Under the pieces are notes generated by a model. It had not been told where the DNA came from, made no database searches, and saw only the letters and a program-made list of their open reading frames with translations. Below, piece after piece: positions 46,277-55,317 of a stretch of 64,000 nucleotides of DNA (position 1 is its first letter; the number at the start of each line of letters is the position of its first letter). The position numbers and the translations under genes were made by a program. The stretch is from Flavivirga jejuensis. GTDB lineage: Bacteria > Bacteroidota > Bacteroidia > Flavobacteriales > Flavobacteriaceae. Where the stretch lies: contig NZ_JAUOEL010000002.1 of NCBI RefSeq assembly GCF_030540765.1, positions 1-64,000 of the forward strand, read 5' to 3'.

Positions 46277-46296
46277 GGTGCGTAATTCGGTACGTA
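46277..46296. repeat. 20-bp dyad, copy 2 (right flank of the urea-island block)
   Basis: GGTGCGTAATTCGGTACGTA matches 32008-32027 at 18 of 20 positions, in the same orientation. The two copies bracket a 14.3-kb block holding the three small genes, urt and ure. Confidence 0.6.
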
Positions 46297-46315
46297 AAAA
46301 ACATTACTCGGTCGA

Positions 46316-46331
46316 GGCTCGAGAGTGAGCC
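46316..46331 (-). terminator. Hairpin downstream of glutaminase, possible operon terminator
   Basis: GGCTC (46316-46320) and GAGCC (46327-46331) form a GC-rich stem with a 6-nt loop, about 25 nt after the glutaminase stop. A T-run on the minus strand follows only 15 nt later, so termination here is tentative. Confidence 0.35.
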
Positions 46332-46355
46332 TAGAATTTAGTATGAATGGAGCTA

Positions 46356-47270
46356 CTAAAATATCGTATCCTGCGTTTCTGAGGTAAATAACTCTAAAAA
46401 CTTCATTCCTCTATAAGAATTTCCTTTTTCGTTGAGTTTTGGGCTCCAAATGGCAACACTGTAGTTTTCTGGTAAAATGGCAGCTATTCCACCACCTACA
46501 CCACTTTTTCCAGGCAAACCTACTTTATATGCAAACTCACCTGCCTCGTCATAAAAACCACAAAGGTTCATAATGGCATTTATACGCTTTGTTCCCGATT
46601 CTGGTAAGATTCTTTTATCAGTTGTAGCTTGGATTCCTTTATTTGACAGATAACCAAAGGCTATTGAAAGTTCAACACAATTCATCTTTATAGAACATAA
46701 ATGAAAATAAAGCTCAATGACAGTATCCACGTCATTTTCTATATTACCAAAGGACTTTAAATAGTTAATTAGAGCATAATTTCTGAAACCTGTTTCCTTT
46801 TCTGATGTAGCAATTTTTGGACAATACGCGATCGTTTTGCTGTTGGCAATACTTCTTATAAACTCTAGTAATTCTCTTTTTGGATTTTTAAGAGCACTAC
46901 ATAGAATATCGCATATCACTATTGCGCCAGAATTTATTAATGGATTTCGTGGAATACCATTTTCGGTTTCTAATTGAGACAAAGAATTAAAAGCAGCACC
47001 AGAAGGCTCTACTCCTACACGTCTAAAAATTTGTTCCCCAAGAATACTATAAGCAAGACTCAAGGATAGTACTTTAGCTATACTTTGTATCGAAAAAGAC
47101 GTTTTAAAGTCTCCATAAGCAAATTGTTTGCCTTCAGTTGTTCTTAAGCAAACACCAAACTTATTGACATCTATTGTAGAAAGTTCGGGAATATACGAGG
47201 CTACATCCCCTTTATTATCTCCCTTAACAACATTGTAGATTTCTTCTATAATACTTTGACAATCTTCCAT
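46356..47270 (-). CDS. glsA: Glutaminase (serine-dependent beta-lactamase fold)
   Basis: The 304-residue cytoplasmic enzyme hydrolyses glutamine to glutamate and ammonia. It has the SxxK catalytic pair Ser63/Lys66 (SIQSIAKVLSL). Family motifs GAAFNS (here SGAAFNSLSQLE), NPLINSGAIVICDIL and LPGKSGVGGGIAAILP are all present. Length is normal for bacterial glutaminase A. It is the last gene of the long minus-strand run, 6 bp after the preceding gene. In Escherichia coli and Bacteroides, glutaminase supplies ammonia for acid resistance, which matches neighbours such as the K+ channel and the antiporter. Confidence 0.95.
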   Translation of the reverse strand: MEDCQSIIEEIYNVVKGDNKGDVASYIPELSTIDVNKFGVCLRTTEGKQFAYGDFKTSFSIQSIAKVLSLSLAYSILGEQIFRRVGVEPSGAAFNSLSQLETENGIPRNPLINSGAIVICDILCSALKNPKRELLEFIRSIANSKTIAYCPKIATSEKETGFRNYALINYLKSFGNIENDVDTVIELYFHLCSIKMNCVELSIAFGYLSNKGIQATTDKRILPESGTKRINAIMNLCGFYDEAGEFAYKVGLPGKSGVGGGIAAILPENYSVAIWSPKLNEKGNSYRGMKFLELFTSETQDTIF

Positions 47271-47276
47271 GTAAAA

Positions 47277-47903
47277 TTATATAAGTCCTCCAAACAAAGT
47301 ATGACAACCAATAAATGCGATCACCGATAAAACAATGCCGATTAAAAAAACATTAAACGATTTACGAAGTAATTTAAACTTGCGGTTAATAGTTTTTCCT
47401 AAATGATATGTGTCTTTAGCTATGGTTCTATATAACTCATCACCTTCATTCATTAAGCTTGTAATATTACTAACGTATTCACTTTCTTCCATATCTTGAA
47501 AATTGCCATAAAACATTAAATTTTTAGCCTCACTTTTTCCATGAACGAGTTCTGGACGTGTGGCGAAAATAGCAAAAGTAATAGACGCTAAATTGGTAAG
47601 CAACATCATTACAACGGGATAAATAAGGTGTGGATCTGAGCTTAATTGACTCATTACAGTTCCCAGTATTAATGATAAAATTAAGGCATTAATAGAAATT
47701 AGAATATTAGACTTTGTGTCTATCATTGTATTTAGAGTATACTGATTTTTGGATAGTAATCTAAATAGCGTTTCTACGCCACGTTCAGACCTTGGAGCTA
47801 CTTTAAGTAATTTCTTTTTTAATTTTTTAAGTGCTTCTTTATCAATATTCAACTCCTCCATTAAATATTTGTCTTCTGCTTTTTCTTTTAATTTATTACT
47901 CAT
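47277..47903 (-). CDS. Pycsar-effector-like membrane protein (DUF5706-type), no cyclase nearby
   Basis: The 208-residue protein has a charged N-terminal helix, then DTKSNILISINALILSLILGTVM (first membrane segment near residue 70), a second membrane segment (VVMMLLTNLASITFAIFATRP), a soluble loop with NLMFYGNFQDM and YRTIAKDTYHLGKTI, and a C-terminal membrane segment. This resembles the transmembrane domain of Pycsar effectors, which depolarise the membrane when bound to cyclic UMP/CMP. No pyrimidine cyclase is present in the window. The gene overlaps polyphosphate kinase by 4 nt. A membrane stress role tied to polyphosphate is therefore as likely as phage defence. Confidence 0.7.
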   Translation of the reverse strand: MSNKLKEKAEDKYLMEELNIDKEALKKLKKKLLKVAPRSERGVETLFRLLSKNQYTLNTMIDTKSNILISINALILSLILGTVMSQLSSDPHLIYPVVMMLLTNLASITFAIFATRPELVHGKSEAKNLMFYGNFQDMEESEYVSNITSLMNEGDELYRTIAKDTYHLGKTINRKFKLLRKSFNVFLIGIVLSVIAFIGCHTLFGGLI

Positions 47904-49894
47904 AATAATGTCTTATATATTATATGCTGTGAAGATTCTTCTAATGAACCATTTACAACATAATTGTTTTTTTGGTTAAAATCTATAACCCTAGACTTTA
48001 CATGATCTTTTAATTGCAAGTCTAATAGTTCTTTCAGTTTTAGATGAATTTCTTGATCTAAAACTGGTGTTATAACTTCTATTCTATGATCTAAATTACG
48101 AGTCATCCAATCTGCTGAACCAAGATACATTTTTTCTTTTCCATTATTTCCAAAAATATAGACTCTTCCGTGTTCTAAAAACCTATCTACTATACTAGTT
48201 ACATATATGTTCTCACTTTGACCTTCAATTCCAGGAACCAAACAACAAATACCACGTATAAGCAATCTAATTTTCACGCCTGCATTACTTGCTTTGTAAA
48301 GTAAATTTATCATTTTAATATCTTGAAGGCTATTTAATTTTAAAATGATATAAGCTTCCTTCCCTGCTACCGCATTTTCAATTTCCAACTCTATTAATTC
48401 TGTAAATTTACTTCGCGTTGTAAATGGGGATACTAAAAGTTTTTTAGATTTTGGAATTATAATGTGTCGTTCTAATACTTGAAATACTTGAGAGAGTTCA
48501 TCAGTAATTTTAGACTGTGCCGTCATCAATCCAAAATCTGTATAAATTCTTGCCGTTTTTTCATTAAAATTCCCCGTACTTATATAAGCATAAGCTCTTG
48601 TATGTTTTTTTTCAATGCGCTCTATATATAAAATTTTAGAATGTACTTTTATTCCAGGATAACTATAAGCCACATTGGCGCCATTTTCTTCTAAAACTTT
48701 GCCCCATTTTATATTGTTTTCTTCATCAAAACGTGCTTTAGTTTCAATAAACACAAATACGTCCTTTCCGTTTTTAACAGCATTTAAAAGTGCGTTTGCA
48801 ACTAGTGAATCTTTCGAAATCCTATATAATGTTATTTTTATTTTAGTAACATTACTATCGTTCGACGCTTCTTCTAACAATTGTATTACAGGACGGTAGG
48901 ATTGATAAGGAAAATAGAGCAACCTGTCTTTATCTTTAATAGCTTTAAATATATTTGGATAGCCAGTAAATTCTTTATCTGGTATTGGAGATAAATTTGA
49001 AAAAGATAAATTTTTAGAAGTTGGGTTTGGGAAACCAAATAAATCTTTAAAGTTATGGTAAGCACCACCATTCATAACATCTGTTTCATTAATATCCAAA
49101 ACTTGGTTTAATTTTAATTGCAGTTTATTTGGTATTAACTCATCAATTAAAGCTCTTGTAACCTGACCACTAATTCTATTAGGTAAGGCCTTTTTAATTT
49201 TGTCTAATAAATTACCAGAATATTCATTATCTATATATAATTCTGCATCTCTTGAGATTTTTATACTATAAAAATCAAGTTTATAAAACGTTTTTAGGTT
49301 GTGTTTTAAAATATCGTCAACAAATGTGATATAGTGTTTACCATCTAAAGAAGGAAATGCTACAAATCGCGGTGTATCTTCATTAATTTTCACCCAAATA
49401 AGTGAATCGTCTTTCATTTGAGTAACTAGATACAATGCTTCATTTTCTATAAAAGGCATATTTTTACTAATGCCCAAATGTTGCAATGGTTCAAGTTCTT
49501 TTTTATAATATTTTTCACTAAAATCCTGTTGCTCTTCATTAAACTCTTTATAGGATAACAGATTAATACCTTCATGTTGCAATGCTGGAATAATTTCGGT
49601 AAAAAAGATGCGTCCAAACTCTTTTTGCTGTAAATCAACTTGTTTCTTAATTTCTCGTAATAATTTATTTGGCTTTGTTATTAATCGCTTCCGAAGTGGT
49701 TTATCTAACTGTTTTATTTTTCTAATGTCCGAAACACGAACTTTAAAAAATTCATCTAAATTAGAAGAAAAAATGGCTAAAAATTTAATGCGTTCATATA
49801 ACGGGTTTCTTTCATCTGTAGCTTCTTGAAGTACACGATGATTAAATCTTAACCATGATAAATCTCTATTATAATATTCCTTTGTGTTTAACAT
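47900..49894 (-). CDS. ppk1: Polyphosphate kinase PPK1
   Basis: The 664-residue enzyme polymerises the gamma phosphate of ATP into polyphosphate. It begins with the family N-terminal YYNRDLSWLRFNHRVLQEA. The active-site region holds KITLYRISKDS, GIKVHSKILYIER (the autophosphorylated His, in VHSK) and YISTGNFNEKTARIYTDFGLMTA. The C-terminal domain has YLGSADWMTRNLDHRIEVITPV with the second conserved His. Length is typical of PPK1. It overlaps the Pycsar-like gene by 4 nt and follows the outer-membrane protein gene by 5 bp. Confidence 0.96.
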   Translation of the reverse strand: MLNTKEYYNRDLSWLRFNHRVLQEATDERNPLYERIKFLAIFSSNLDEFFKVRVSDIRKIKQLDKPLRKRLITKPNKLLREIKKQVDLQQKEFGRIFFTEIIPALQHEGINLLSYKEFNEEQQDFSEKYYKKELEPLQHLGISKNMPFIENEALYLVTQMKDDSLIWVKINEDTPRFVAFPSLDGKHYITFVDDILKHNLKTFYKLDFYSIKISRDAELYIDNEYSGNLLDKIKKALPNRISGQVTRALIDELIPNKLQLKLNQVLDINETDVMNGGAYHNFKDLFGFPNPTSKNLSFSNLSPIPDKEFTGYPNIFKAIKDKDRLLYFPYQSYRPVIQLLEEASNDSNVTKIKITLYRISKDSLVANALLNAVKNGKDVFVFIETKARFDEENNIKWGKVLEENGANVAYSYPGIKVHSKILYIERIEKKHTRAYAYISTGNFNEKTARIYTDFGLMTAQSKITDELSQVFQVLERHIIIPKSKKLLVSPFTTRSKFTELIELEIENAVAGKEAYIILKLNSLQDIKMINLLYKASNAGVKIRLLIRGICCLVPGIEGQSENIYVTSIVDRFLEHGRVYIFGNNGKEKMYLGSADWMTRNLDHRIEVITPVLDQEIHLKLKELLDLQLKDHVKSRVIDFNQKNNYVVNGSLEESSQHIIYKTLL

Positions 49895-49899
49895 TCTTC

Positions 49900-50790
49900 T
49901 TAAATCTTAAATCGAATTCCTGTTCTTAAATACAGTGAATTTGCGTTATCTAGTTCTACTATATTATCCTTATTTTTATTTCTTAAATTGACTGAATTAC
50001 TCAAAATATATGAAGTCCTCGCATAAAATTGAATGTTTTTAGTGATATGAAATTCATACTGTAATCCGCTTAATATTAAAGACATATTAATGCTTTCTGC
50101 TAGCATGGAATTATCTACAAAAACGCCACGTTGTAGGTTCGCAGTAAAACCATCAAGCTCTGCATATAATTTAAACCTATGTAAGCTAGAAGCGTGATAC
50201 TGCAAATTCATTTTTGGAATTCCAACATTATAAGACCATTTGGGGTGAAACTTTCTATAATAACTAATAAAAGGCAATGGGAAAGGAAACCCACGATTTC
50301 CAGAGTAAGAAGCGCCTATAATAAGTCGCCATGGTTTTTTAACATCTGGACGCTTTTTTTTATCTTTTATAAATACGACGACTCCAGACAGTATCATGTC
50401 TTCAAAGGACAGGTTATTTGCTTTTAAATTGGTGCTAAATCCAGGTGTTAACCGCATTCCTAAGCGCCAATTATTTTTTAATGATTTCGTATAACCTATA
50501 TTAAAATCGAGTGATTGAAAATCGCTAAGTGCTTCTTTGTTAAAAGGAAGATCATTACGATCCATTCTTAAATGAAAATTACTATAATCTAACCCTAAAA
50601 ATAAAAACTCTTTTTCTTTTTTTAGTTTAATAGGAAAGTTAAATAAAGCGCGGTTTCTGGTATATTCTATATCAGACCCATTTTCTGGAATTATTGTAAA
50701 ATCCACTTTAGCCAAATCATCCAACTGTGCAAAACTGGAGTTTGCAATACATACTGCAATTATAAAGTATAGATCCTTTAAGTTCTTCAT
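49900..50790 (-). CDS. Outer-membrane protein of unknown function (DUF6268-like)
   Basis: From the ATG at 50790 the protein has about 296 residues, with a signal peptide (MKNLKDLYFIIAVCIANSSFA). A longer frame begins at a TTG at 50808 and would spoil the signal. The mature part is a run of amphipathic strands (SLDFNIGYTKSLKNNWRLGMRLTPG, KLYAELDGFTANLQRGV) and ends in LYLRTGIRFKI, as in beta-barrel proteins. Function is unknown; it lies between the antiporter and ppk1. Confidence 0.75.
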   Translation of the reverse strand: MKNLKDLYFIIAVCIANSSFAQLDDLAKVDFTIIPENGSDIEYTRNRALFNFPIKLKKEKEFLFLGLDYSNFHLRMDRNDLPFNKEALSDFQSLDFNIGYTKSLKNNWRLGMRLTPGFSTNLKANNLSFEDMILSGVVVFIKDKKKRPDVKKPWRLIIGASYSGNRGFPFPLPFISYYRKFHPKWSYNVGIPKMNLQYHASSLHRFKLYAELDGFTANLQRGVFVDNSMLAESINMSLILSGLQYEFHITKNIQFYARTSYILSNSVNLRNKNKDNIVELDNANSLYLRTGIRFKI

Positions 50791-50811
50791 TTTTCTTCTT
50801 GTATCCAATGC

Positions 50812-52053
50812 TTATTTATATAATTTTTTCACAACTTTACCTATACTTAAACCTTGTACAATAATCGAAAACAGGACAACAGGATATGTTATATGAAGGA
50901 TTAATTCTCCAGAAAGCACTTTGTTCAAGCTTAAGGCTAATGCAATGGAAATACCACCACGTAAGCCGCCCCAAGTTAAAATAGCAATGGTTTTAATTGG
51001 TTTACTTTCTTCGTGTTTTAATAATGAATATGGTAAAAACACAGAAATAAATCGTGCTAGTAGCACAATTAAAATGGCAAGAACACCTAACAAAATATAA
51101 CTTGAATTAAAATTTAATAAGTGAATGGCAAGTCCTATAAGGACAAATAAAATGCCATTAAAAACATCATCTAAAATTTCCCAAAAAGAATTGATGGCTT
51201 TTTGTACAGGGTTTTCATCTTTATTAATGTGTACTTTATTTCCAATTAATAAGCCTGCAACAACCATCGCTAATGGTGCCGATATATGTAACATAAATGC
51301 GCCTGCTGTTCCACCCATAACTACAGCAAGGCTTATCATTACTGCTAATTGTGGGTTCTCTTTTAATGACTGAATACATTTTAATCCTAGAAATCCAATG
51401 GCTAACCCATAGAGTAATCCGCCTATAGCTTCTTCTAAAAATAACATGCCTATTTCTGCTCCAATCTCTGCGGTACTATGTTCTCCTGTTGCAGTTGCAA
51501 TTAATAAAACTCCTGAAAAAACAACAACTCCTATCCCATCGTTAAATAAGGATTCTCCTTCTATTTTAATACCTAAGCTTTCAGCAATATTTGCTTCTTT
51601 TAAAATGGCCATCACAGCAATTGGATCTGTTGGTGATATTAAAGCACCAAATAAAAGCGCATGTAGAAAGGGTAATTCTAAATCAATCAATTGTGCTGCA
51701 AAAAAGACTAAGCCACCAACCAAAAATGTAGATATAAGAACACCTAAGGTCGCAAATAATAGAATTGACTTCTTCTCTTTTGCTAGTGCTGCCAGATTAA
51801 CGTGCAATGCACCTGCAAAAAGTAGAAAACTTAAAATACCATCTAGTAATAGTGTTTTAAAATCGGCGTTAATTATAATATTACAAAAGAAGGTGTAAAA
51901 CTCTGGGAATACTGTCTTACTTAGTGTAATAGGAATAATCAAGATTAAACTTAAAATCATTAAACCAATGGTGGTTGGTAATTTTAACCACTTATAATTG
52001 ACATAATTAAAAAGAGCCGCAATGGTAAATATAATACTGAAAGATTCGAACAT
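50812..52053 (-). CDS. CPA1-family Na+(K+)/H+ antiporter
   Basis: The 413-residue protein has about twelve membrane segments. The core motif [22 protein letters not shown] and the ion-binding [15 protein letters not shown] (Asn-Asp pair near residue 170) are those of NhaP/CPA1 antiporters. [17 protein letters not shown] near residue 360 is the second conserved site. There is no large cytoplasmic regulatory tail. It starts on the base after the K+ channel stop, so the two are tightly coupled. Its expected role is pH and cation homeostasis. Confidence 0.93.
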   Translation of the reverse strand: MFESFSIIFTIAALFNYVNYKWLKLPTTIGLMILSLILIIPITLSKTVFPEFYTFFCNIIINADFKTLLLDGILSFLLFAGALHVNLAALAKEKKSILLFATLGVLISTFLVGGLVFFAAQLIDLELPFLHALLFGALISPTDPIAVMAILKEANIAESLGIKIEGESLFNDGIGVVVFSGVLLIATATGEHSTAEIGAEIGMLFLEEAIGGLLYGLAIGFLGLKCIQSLKENPQLAVMISLAVVMGGTAGAFMLHISAPLAMVVAGLLIGNKVHINKDENPVQKAINSFWEILDDVFNGILFVLIGLAIHLLNFNSSYILLGVLAILIVLLARFISVFLPYSLLKHEESKPIKTIAILTWGGLRGGISIALALSLNKVLSGELILHITYPVVLFSIIVQGLSIGKVVKKLYK

Positions 52054-52719
52054 TTATTTAGATTTTACGTTAATATACTTGCCTACAAATACACCAATAA
52101 CAATGGCTAGATAAAATTGACCTATAATATTCATAACAAGTGTTAATGATTGTGCTGAAGCAGTTATTGGAGTAATATCTCCATAACCAACAGTAGTAAT
52201 ACTTATAAAACTGAAATAATAGAAACTATAGCCAGAAAAACCATCGATGAGTTGAAAAGAATTTGAATCGAAGTAATGAATAGCTTCAAAAAGAATGCCT
52301 CCAATAATCCCTAAATAAAGGAATCCCAATAAAGGGCCTAAAATAAACTGGAGGTTAACTTTTTTTATTTTTAATAACTGTCTAATAAGAATGATACAAA
52401 AACAAGCAAATAGTAAAAAAGAAAGCAGTAATCTGCAAATTAAGATTGATTTAGAGTCGTTGTTAGAATATTCTAACCAAATAGCCAATAACGTTAAAAC
52501 TCCTATAATATATGTAATAAGTTTTGCTCTTTTTCTCGAAGCAATTATTGCACTACTTAAAATAACTAAGGTATAATTTATAACTATAATATAAGCAGGA
52601 TTAGAACTACTTAGGGCTATATGAATTGGAGTCAATAAAAAATTAAAAGTAGCTACAAGCGCTATCAAATACTTGTATTTAGTAACTTTTTTCCAATGAT
52701 TTATTGATTTTAAGTCCAT
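52054..52719 (-). CDS. Potassium channel (six-helix, TVGYGD filter)
   Basis: The 221-residue membrane protein has four N-terminal hydrophobic segments, then a fifth (GPLLGFLYLGIIGGILFEAIHYF). The selectivity filter ISITTVGYGDITPIT near residue 175 is followed by a final helix (LVMNIIGQFYLAIVIGVFVGKYI). No RCK/TrkA nucleotide-binding domain is attached, and the S4-like segment carries few positive charges. It is therefore a simple Kch-type channel. In Bacteroides acid-resistance operons, K+ channels accompany glutaminase and glutamate decarboxylase; here the channel shares an operon with glutaminase. Confidence 0.92.
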   Translation of the reverse strand: MDLKSINHWKKVTKYKYLIALVATFNFLLTPIHIALSSSNPAYIIVINYTLVILSSAIIASRKRAKLITYIIGVLTLLAIWLEYSNNDSKSILICRLLLSFLLFACFCIILIRQLLKIKKVNLQFILGPLLGFLYLGIIGGILFEAIHYFDSNSFQLIDGFSGYSFYYFSFISITTVGYGDITPITASAQSLTLVMNIIGQFYLAIVIGVFVGKYINVKSK

Positions 52720-53739
52720 CTATTTTGAAAAATTGGCTTCAAGAGTTAGTACTTTTCCTTTTCTCAAAACGTCAATAAGTACCTGGTCACCAACTTTGAG
52801 ACCTTCAATCTGTTTTTTAATAGTACCCAAATCATGAGGCGCATTACAGCTTGATCCTTGAATGCTTAATATAATGTCGCCTCCTAACCATAATTTTTGA
52901 CCCAATATTTCTGCTTGAATAACACCAGGCTTTATACCTATTTTATCGGCAAATGAATTGGGAGTTACACGCTGTATTAAAACTCCAGATTTTTGGGGTG
53001 TATTAAAAACCCCTGCTAATCCTTCACTTAAAAAAACACCGTCAAACCCTGTCCAAAAACTGTTTACATCAAACAAAACTTTTTTTGTGGTATCTATATC
53101 TACTGCAAACCCTAAACCTTCAAATCCACCACTATTCGATAAAATAAAACTCACGATACCAATAAGTTCTCCATGCATATTAAACATGGGGCCTCCAGAA
53201 TTCCCTTGGTTTATAGAAGCATCTGTTTGTAAAAAACCTGCCATTTCACCATTAGAAATAACATTTTTTTTCATCTTACGACTTATATATCCCACAGACA
53301 ATGAGTGTTCAAGTCCCAGGGGTGCGCCAATAATAAGTATCTGCTCCCCAATTTTTGAATTACTGGAACTTCCCATTTTTGCAGGTTTTAAACTTATTGG
53401 TACTGTCCTTAATTTAAGAAGTGCTACGTCTGCAACCGTAGAACTTGATAATACATCTGCTGTGAATGTTGCTCCACTTTGGAGTTTTACTGAAACTTCA
53501 TTTGCAGATTCGACAACGTGAGCTGCTGTAAGAATAAATCCTTCTTTATTAATGATAACACCAGATCCTAAACCGCCAGAAGTTGTTAATTTTTGGTTTT
53601 TCACCTTATATTCTATAACCTCTATGGTTACAACTGATGGATCAAGTTGTTTAAATAAAGTCGACATGTCTTGTGCATTAAGAACTGTAGTAACACACAA
53701 CAACAATAAATATCCTATATTTTTAATTTTATTTATCAT
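52720..53739 (-). CDS. Secreted trypsin-like serine protease with PDZ domain (HtrA/DegP-like)
   Basis: The 339-residue protein has a signal peptide (cleavage near residue 22, VLNAQ). The catalytic triad is His74 (LTAAHVV), Asp104 (VADVALLKL) and Ser181 (QGNSGGPMF), as in S1C proteases. A single C-terminal PDZ-like region follows (about 240-335: GVLIQRVTPNSFADKIGIKPG, GGDIILSIQG). It would act in the periplasm on misfolded proteins. It overlaps the malic enzyme gene upstream by 11 nt and abuts the K+ channel gene. Confidence 0.93.
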   Translation of the reverse strand: MINKIKNIGYLLLLCVTTVLNAQDMSTLFKQLDPSVVTIEVIEYKVKNQKLTTSGGLGSGVIINKEGFILTAAHVVESANEVSVKLQSGATFTADVLSSSTVADVALLKLRTVPISLKPAKMGSSSNSKIGEQILIIGAPLGLEHSLSVGYISRKMKKNVISNGEMAGFLQTDASINQGNSGGPMFNMHGELIGIVSFILSNSGGFEGLGFAVDIDTTKKVLFDVNSFWTGFDGVFLSEGLAGVFNTPQKSGVLIQRVTPNSFADKIGIKPGVIQAEILGQKLWLGGDIILSIQGSSCNAPHDLGTIKKQIEGLKVGDQVLIDVLRKGKVLTLEANFSK

Positions 53740-54916
53740 AATTCTTATATGCTTGCTTTACAGCATCGGCAACCTTTGAAGCAATTTCTTTGTTTAAACT
53801 TTTTGGTATAATATGTTCTCTGTCTGGCTGCATCACACAATCTGCAATAGCATAAGCCGCCGCAATTTTCATTTTAGGTGTTATACGTTTTGCCCTGCAA
53901 TCTAGTGCGCCTCTAAAAATACCAGGAAAAGCTAATACATTGTTTACTTGATTAGGGTAATCGCTACGTCCAGTTGCAATAATTGCGGCACCTCCTTTTA
54001 AGGCTTCTTCCGGCATTATTTCAGGATTAGGGTTTGCTAATGCAAAAATAACGGGGTTTTCAGCCATCGTTTCAATATCTTCTGCCGTTAAAACATTAGC
54101 AACACTTACACCAATAAAGACATCTGCGCCTTTAATAGCATCCTTAAGAGTTCCTTCAACATTTTCTGGATTCGAATAGTTAAGTAATTCAATTTTAACA
54201 GGGTTTAAATTAGTTCTGTTTTTATGAATAATACCCTTACTATCGCATACTAATACTTGCTTTACAGGAATACAAACATTAGGGTCTATACTTATACAAC
54301 GCAATAAACGCGATATCGCGATTCCCGCTGCACCAGCACCATTAATAATTATTTTTAAATCTGAAAGATCTTTACCTAATACTTTACAACTATTCAAAAT
54401 TCCAGCTAGAGCAACAATTGCAGTTCCGTGTTGGTCGTCATGAAATACAGGAATTCCAATATCTTGTAAAGCTGTTTCAACTTCAAAACTACGAGGCGCC
54501 GAAATATCTTCTAAATTTATACCTCCAAATACTGGTGCAATCATCTTTACCGTTTCAATAATTTCTGAAGCAACGGTCGTATTTAAACAAATAGGAAATG
54601 CATTAACATTTGCAAATTTCTTAAATAGCATGGCTTTTCCCTCCATAACAGGAATAGCCGCCTCTGGACCAATATTTCCCAGACCTAACACTGCTGTTCC
54701 ATCTGAAACCACAGCGATTGTATTACCTTTTATAGTAAGGTCGTGGGCTAGAGTAACGTCGTCGGCAATTGCCAAACAAGGTGCGGCAACTCCCGGCGAA
54801 TATACCCGAGAAAGGTCGTCTGTAGTATGTACCTCTATCTTAGATACTACTTCAATTTTTCCCTTATGTTTTTTATGAAGTTCTAGGGATTCTTTATTAA
54901 AATCGTGCTTAGCCAT
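53729..54916 (-). CDS. NAD(P)-dependent malic enzyme (short form)
   Basis: The 395-residue enzyme decarboxylates malate to pyruvate. Motifs are VYSPGVAAPCLAI, the malic signature LGLGNIGPEAAIPVMEGKAMLFKKF, the dinucleotide fold IIINGAGAAGIAISRLL and FALANPNPEIMPEEAL. It lacks the C-terminal phosphotransacetylase-like half found in MaeB, so it is the ~400-residue form. The start overlaps the YHS gene stop by one base. Pyruvate from this reaction could feed the ThDP enzyme encoded two genes upstream. Confidence 0.95.
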   Translation of the reverse strand: MAKHDFNKESLELHKKHKGKIEVVSKIEVHTTDDLSRVYSPGVAAPCLAIADDVTLAHDLTIKGNTIAVVSDGTAVLGLGNIGPEAAIPVMEGKAMLFKKFANVNAFPICLNTTVASEIIETVKMIAPVFGGINLEDISAPRSFEVETALQDIGIPVFHDDQHGTAIVALAGILNSCKVLGKDLSDLKIIINGAGAAGIAISRLLRCISIDPNVCIPVKQVLVCDSKGIIHKNRTNLNPVKIELLNYSNPENVEGTLKDAIKGADVFIGVSVANVLTAEDIETMAENPVIFALANPNPEIMPEEALKGGAAIIATGRSDYPNQVNNVLAFPGIFRGALDCRAKRITPKMKIAAAYAIADCVMQPDREHIIPKSLNKEIASKVADAVKQAYKNYDK

Positions 54917-55299
54917 TATGCATTCATTTTAGCCCAAGCTGTATCTGCTAAAGCTCTTAATTCTTCTGGTTTTTTAACCCATTGCCTTTTAGCATCAATG
55001 ATTCCGAAAAGCATTCTAGTGAAAAAGTATAATTTCCCATCACGAACTTCCCAACTTTTAGGATTTGGATTAACTTCTTTGTCTTCAGACATCGCTATGG
55101 CGCAAAAGCCACCATATTCTGGTGCATAATCTTCAGGAGATTTTTCAAACTCTTCTTTGTCTTCTAGTGAAGCAAAAAGATACTTTGCATCATTGTAAGT
55201 TGAAGCATACACTTCGTTTCCTTTTTTAGGACTTCCGTTGAAAAAGGATACGACATCATATCCTTGTGCCGCTATTCCGTTTTTTAAATTTTGTTTCAT
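54916..55299 (-). CDS. YHS-domain protein
   Basis: The 127-residue protein begins NGIAAQGYDVVSFFNGSPKKGNEVYASTYNDAKYLFASLEDKEEFEKSPEDYAPEYGGFCA, the pattern of the small YHS/copper-binding-like family often annotated YHS domain-containing. GFCAIAMSEDKEVNPNPKSW and YFFTRMLFGIIDA complete it. No signal peptide is present. A metal or heme-related role is assumed for the family but not proven. It sits between the Rieske-ThDP enzyme and malic enzyme. Confidence 0.85.
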   Translation of the reverse strand: MKQNLKNGIAAQGYDVVSFFNGSPKKGNEVYASTYNDAKYLFASLEDKEEFEKSPEDYAPEYGGFCAIAMSEDKEVNPNPKSWEVRDGKLYFFTRMLFGIIDAKRQWVKKPEELRALADTAWAKMNA

Positions 55300-55317
55300 C
55301 AGGTTTTATTTTTAGTG

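Noticed and set aside
47277-47903. A complete Pycsar defence system
   Set aside because: Only the effector-like part is found; no pyrimidine cyclase is encoded in the window and the neighbours are metabolic.
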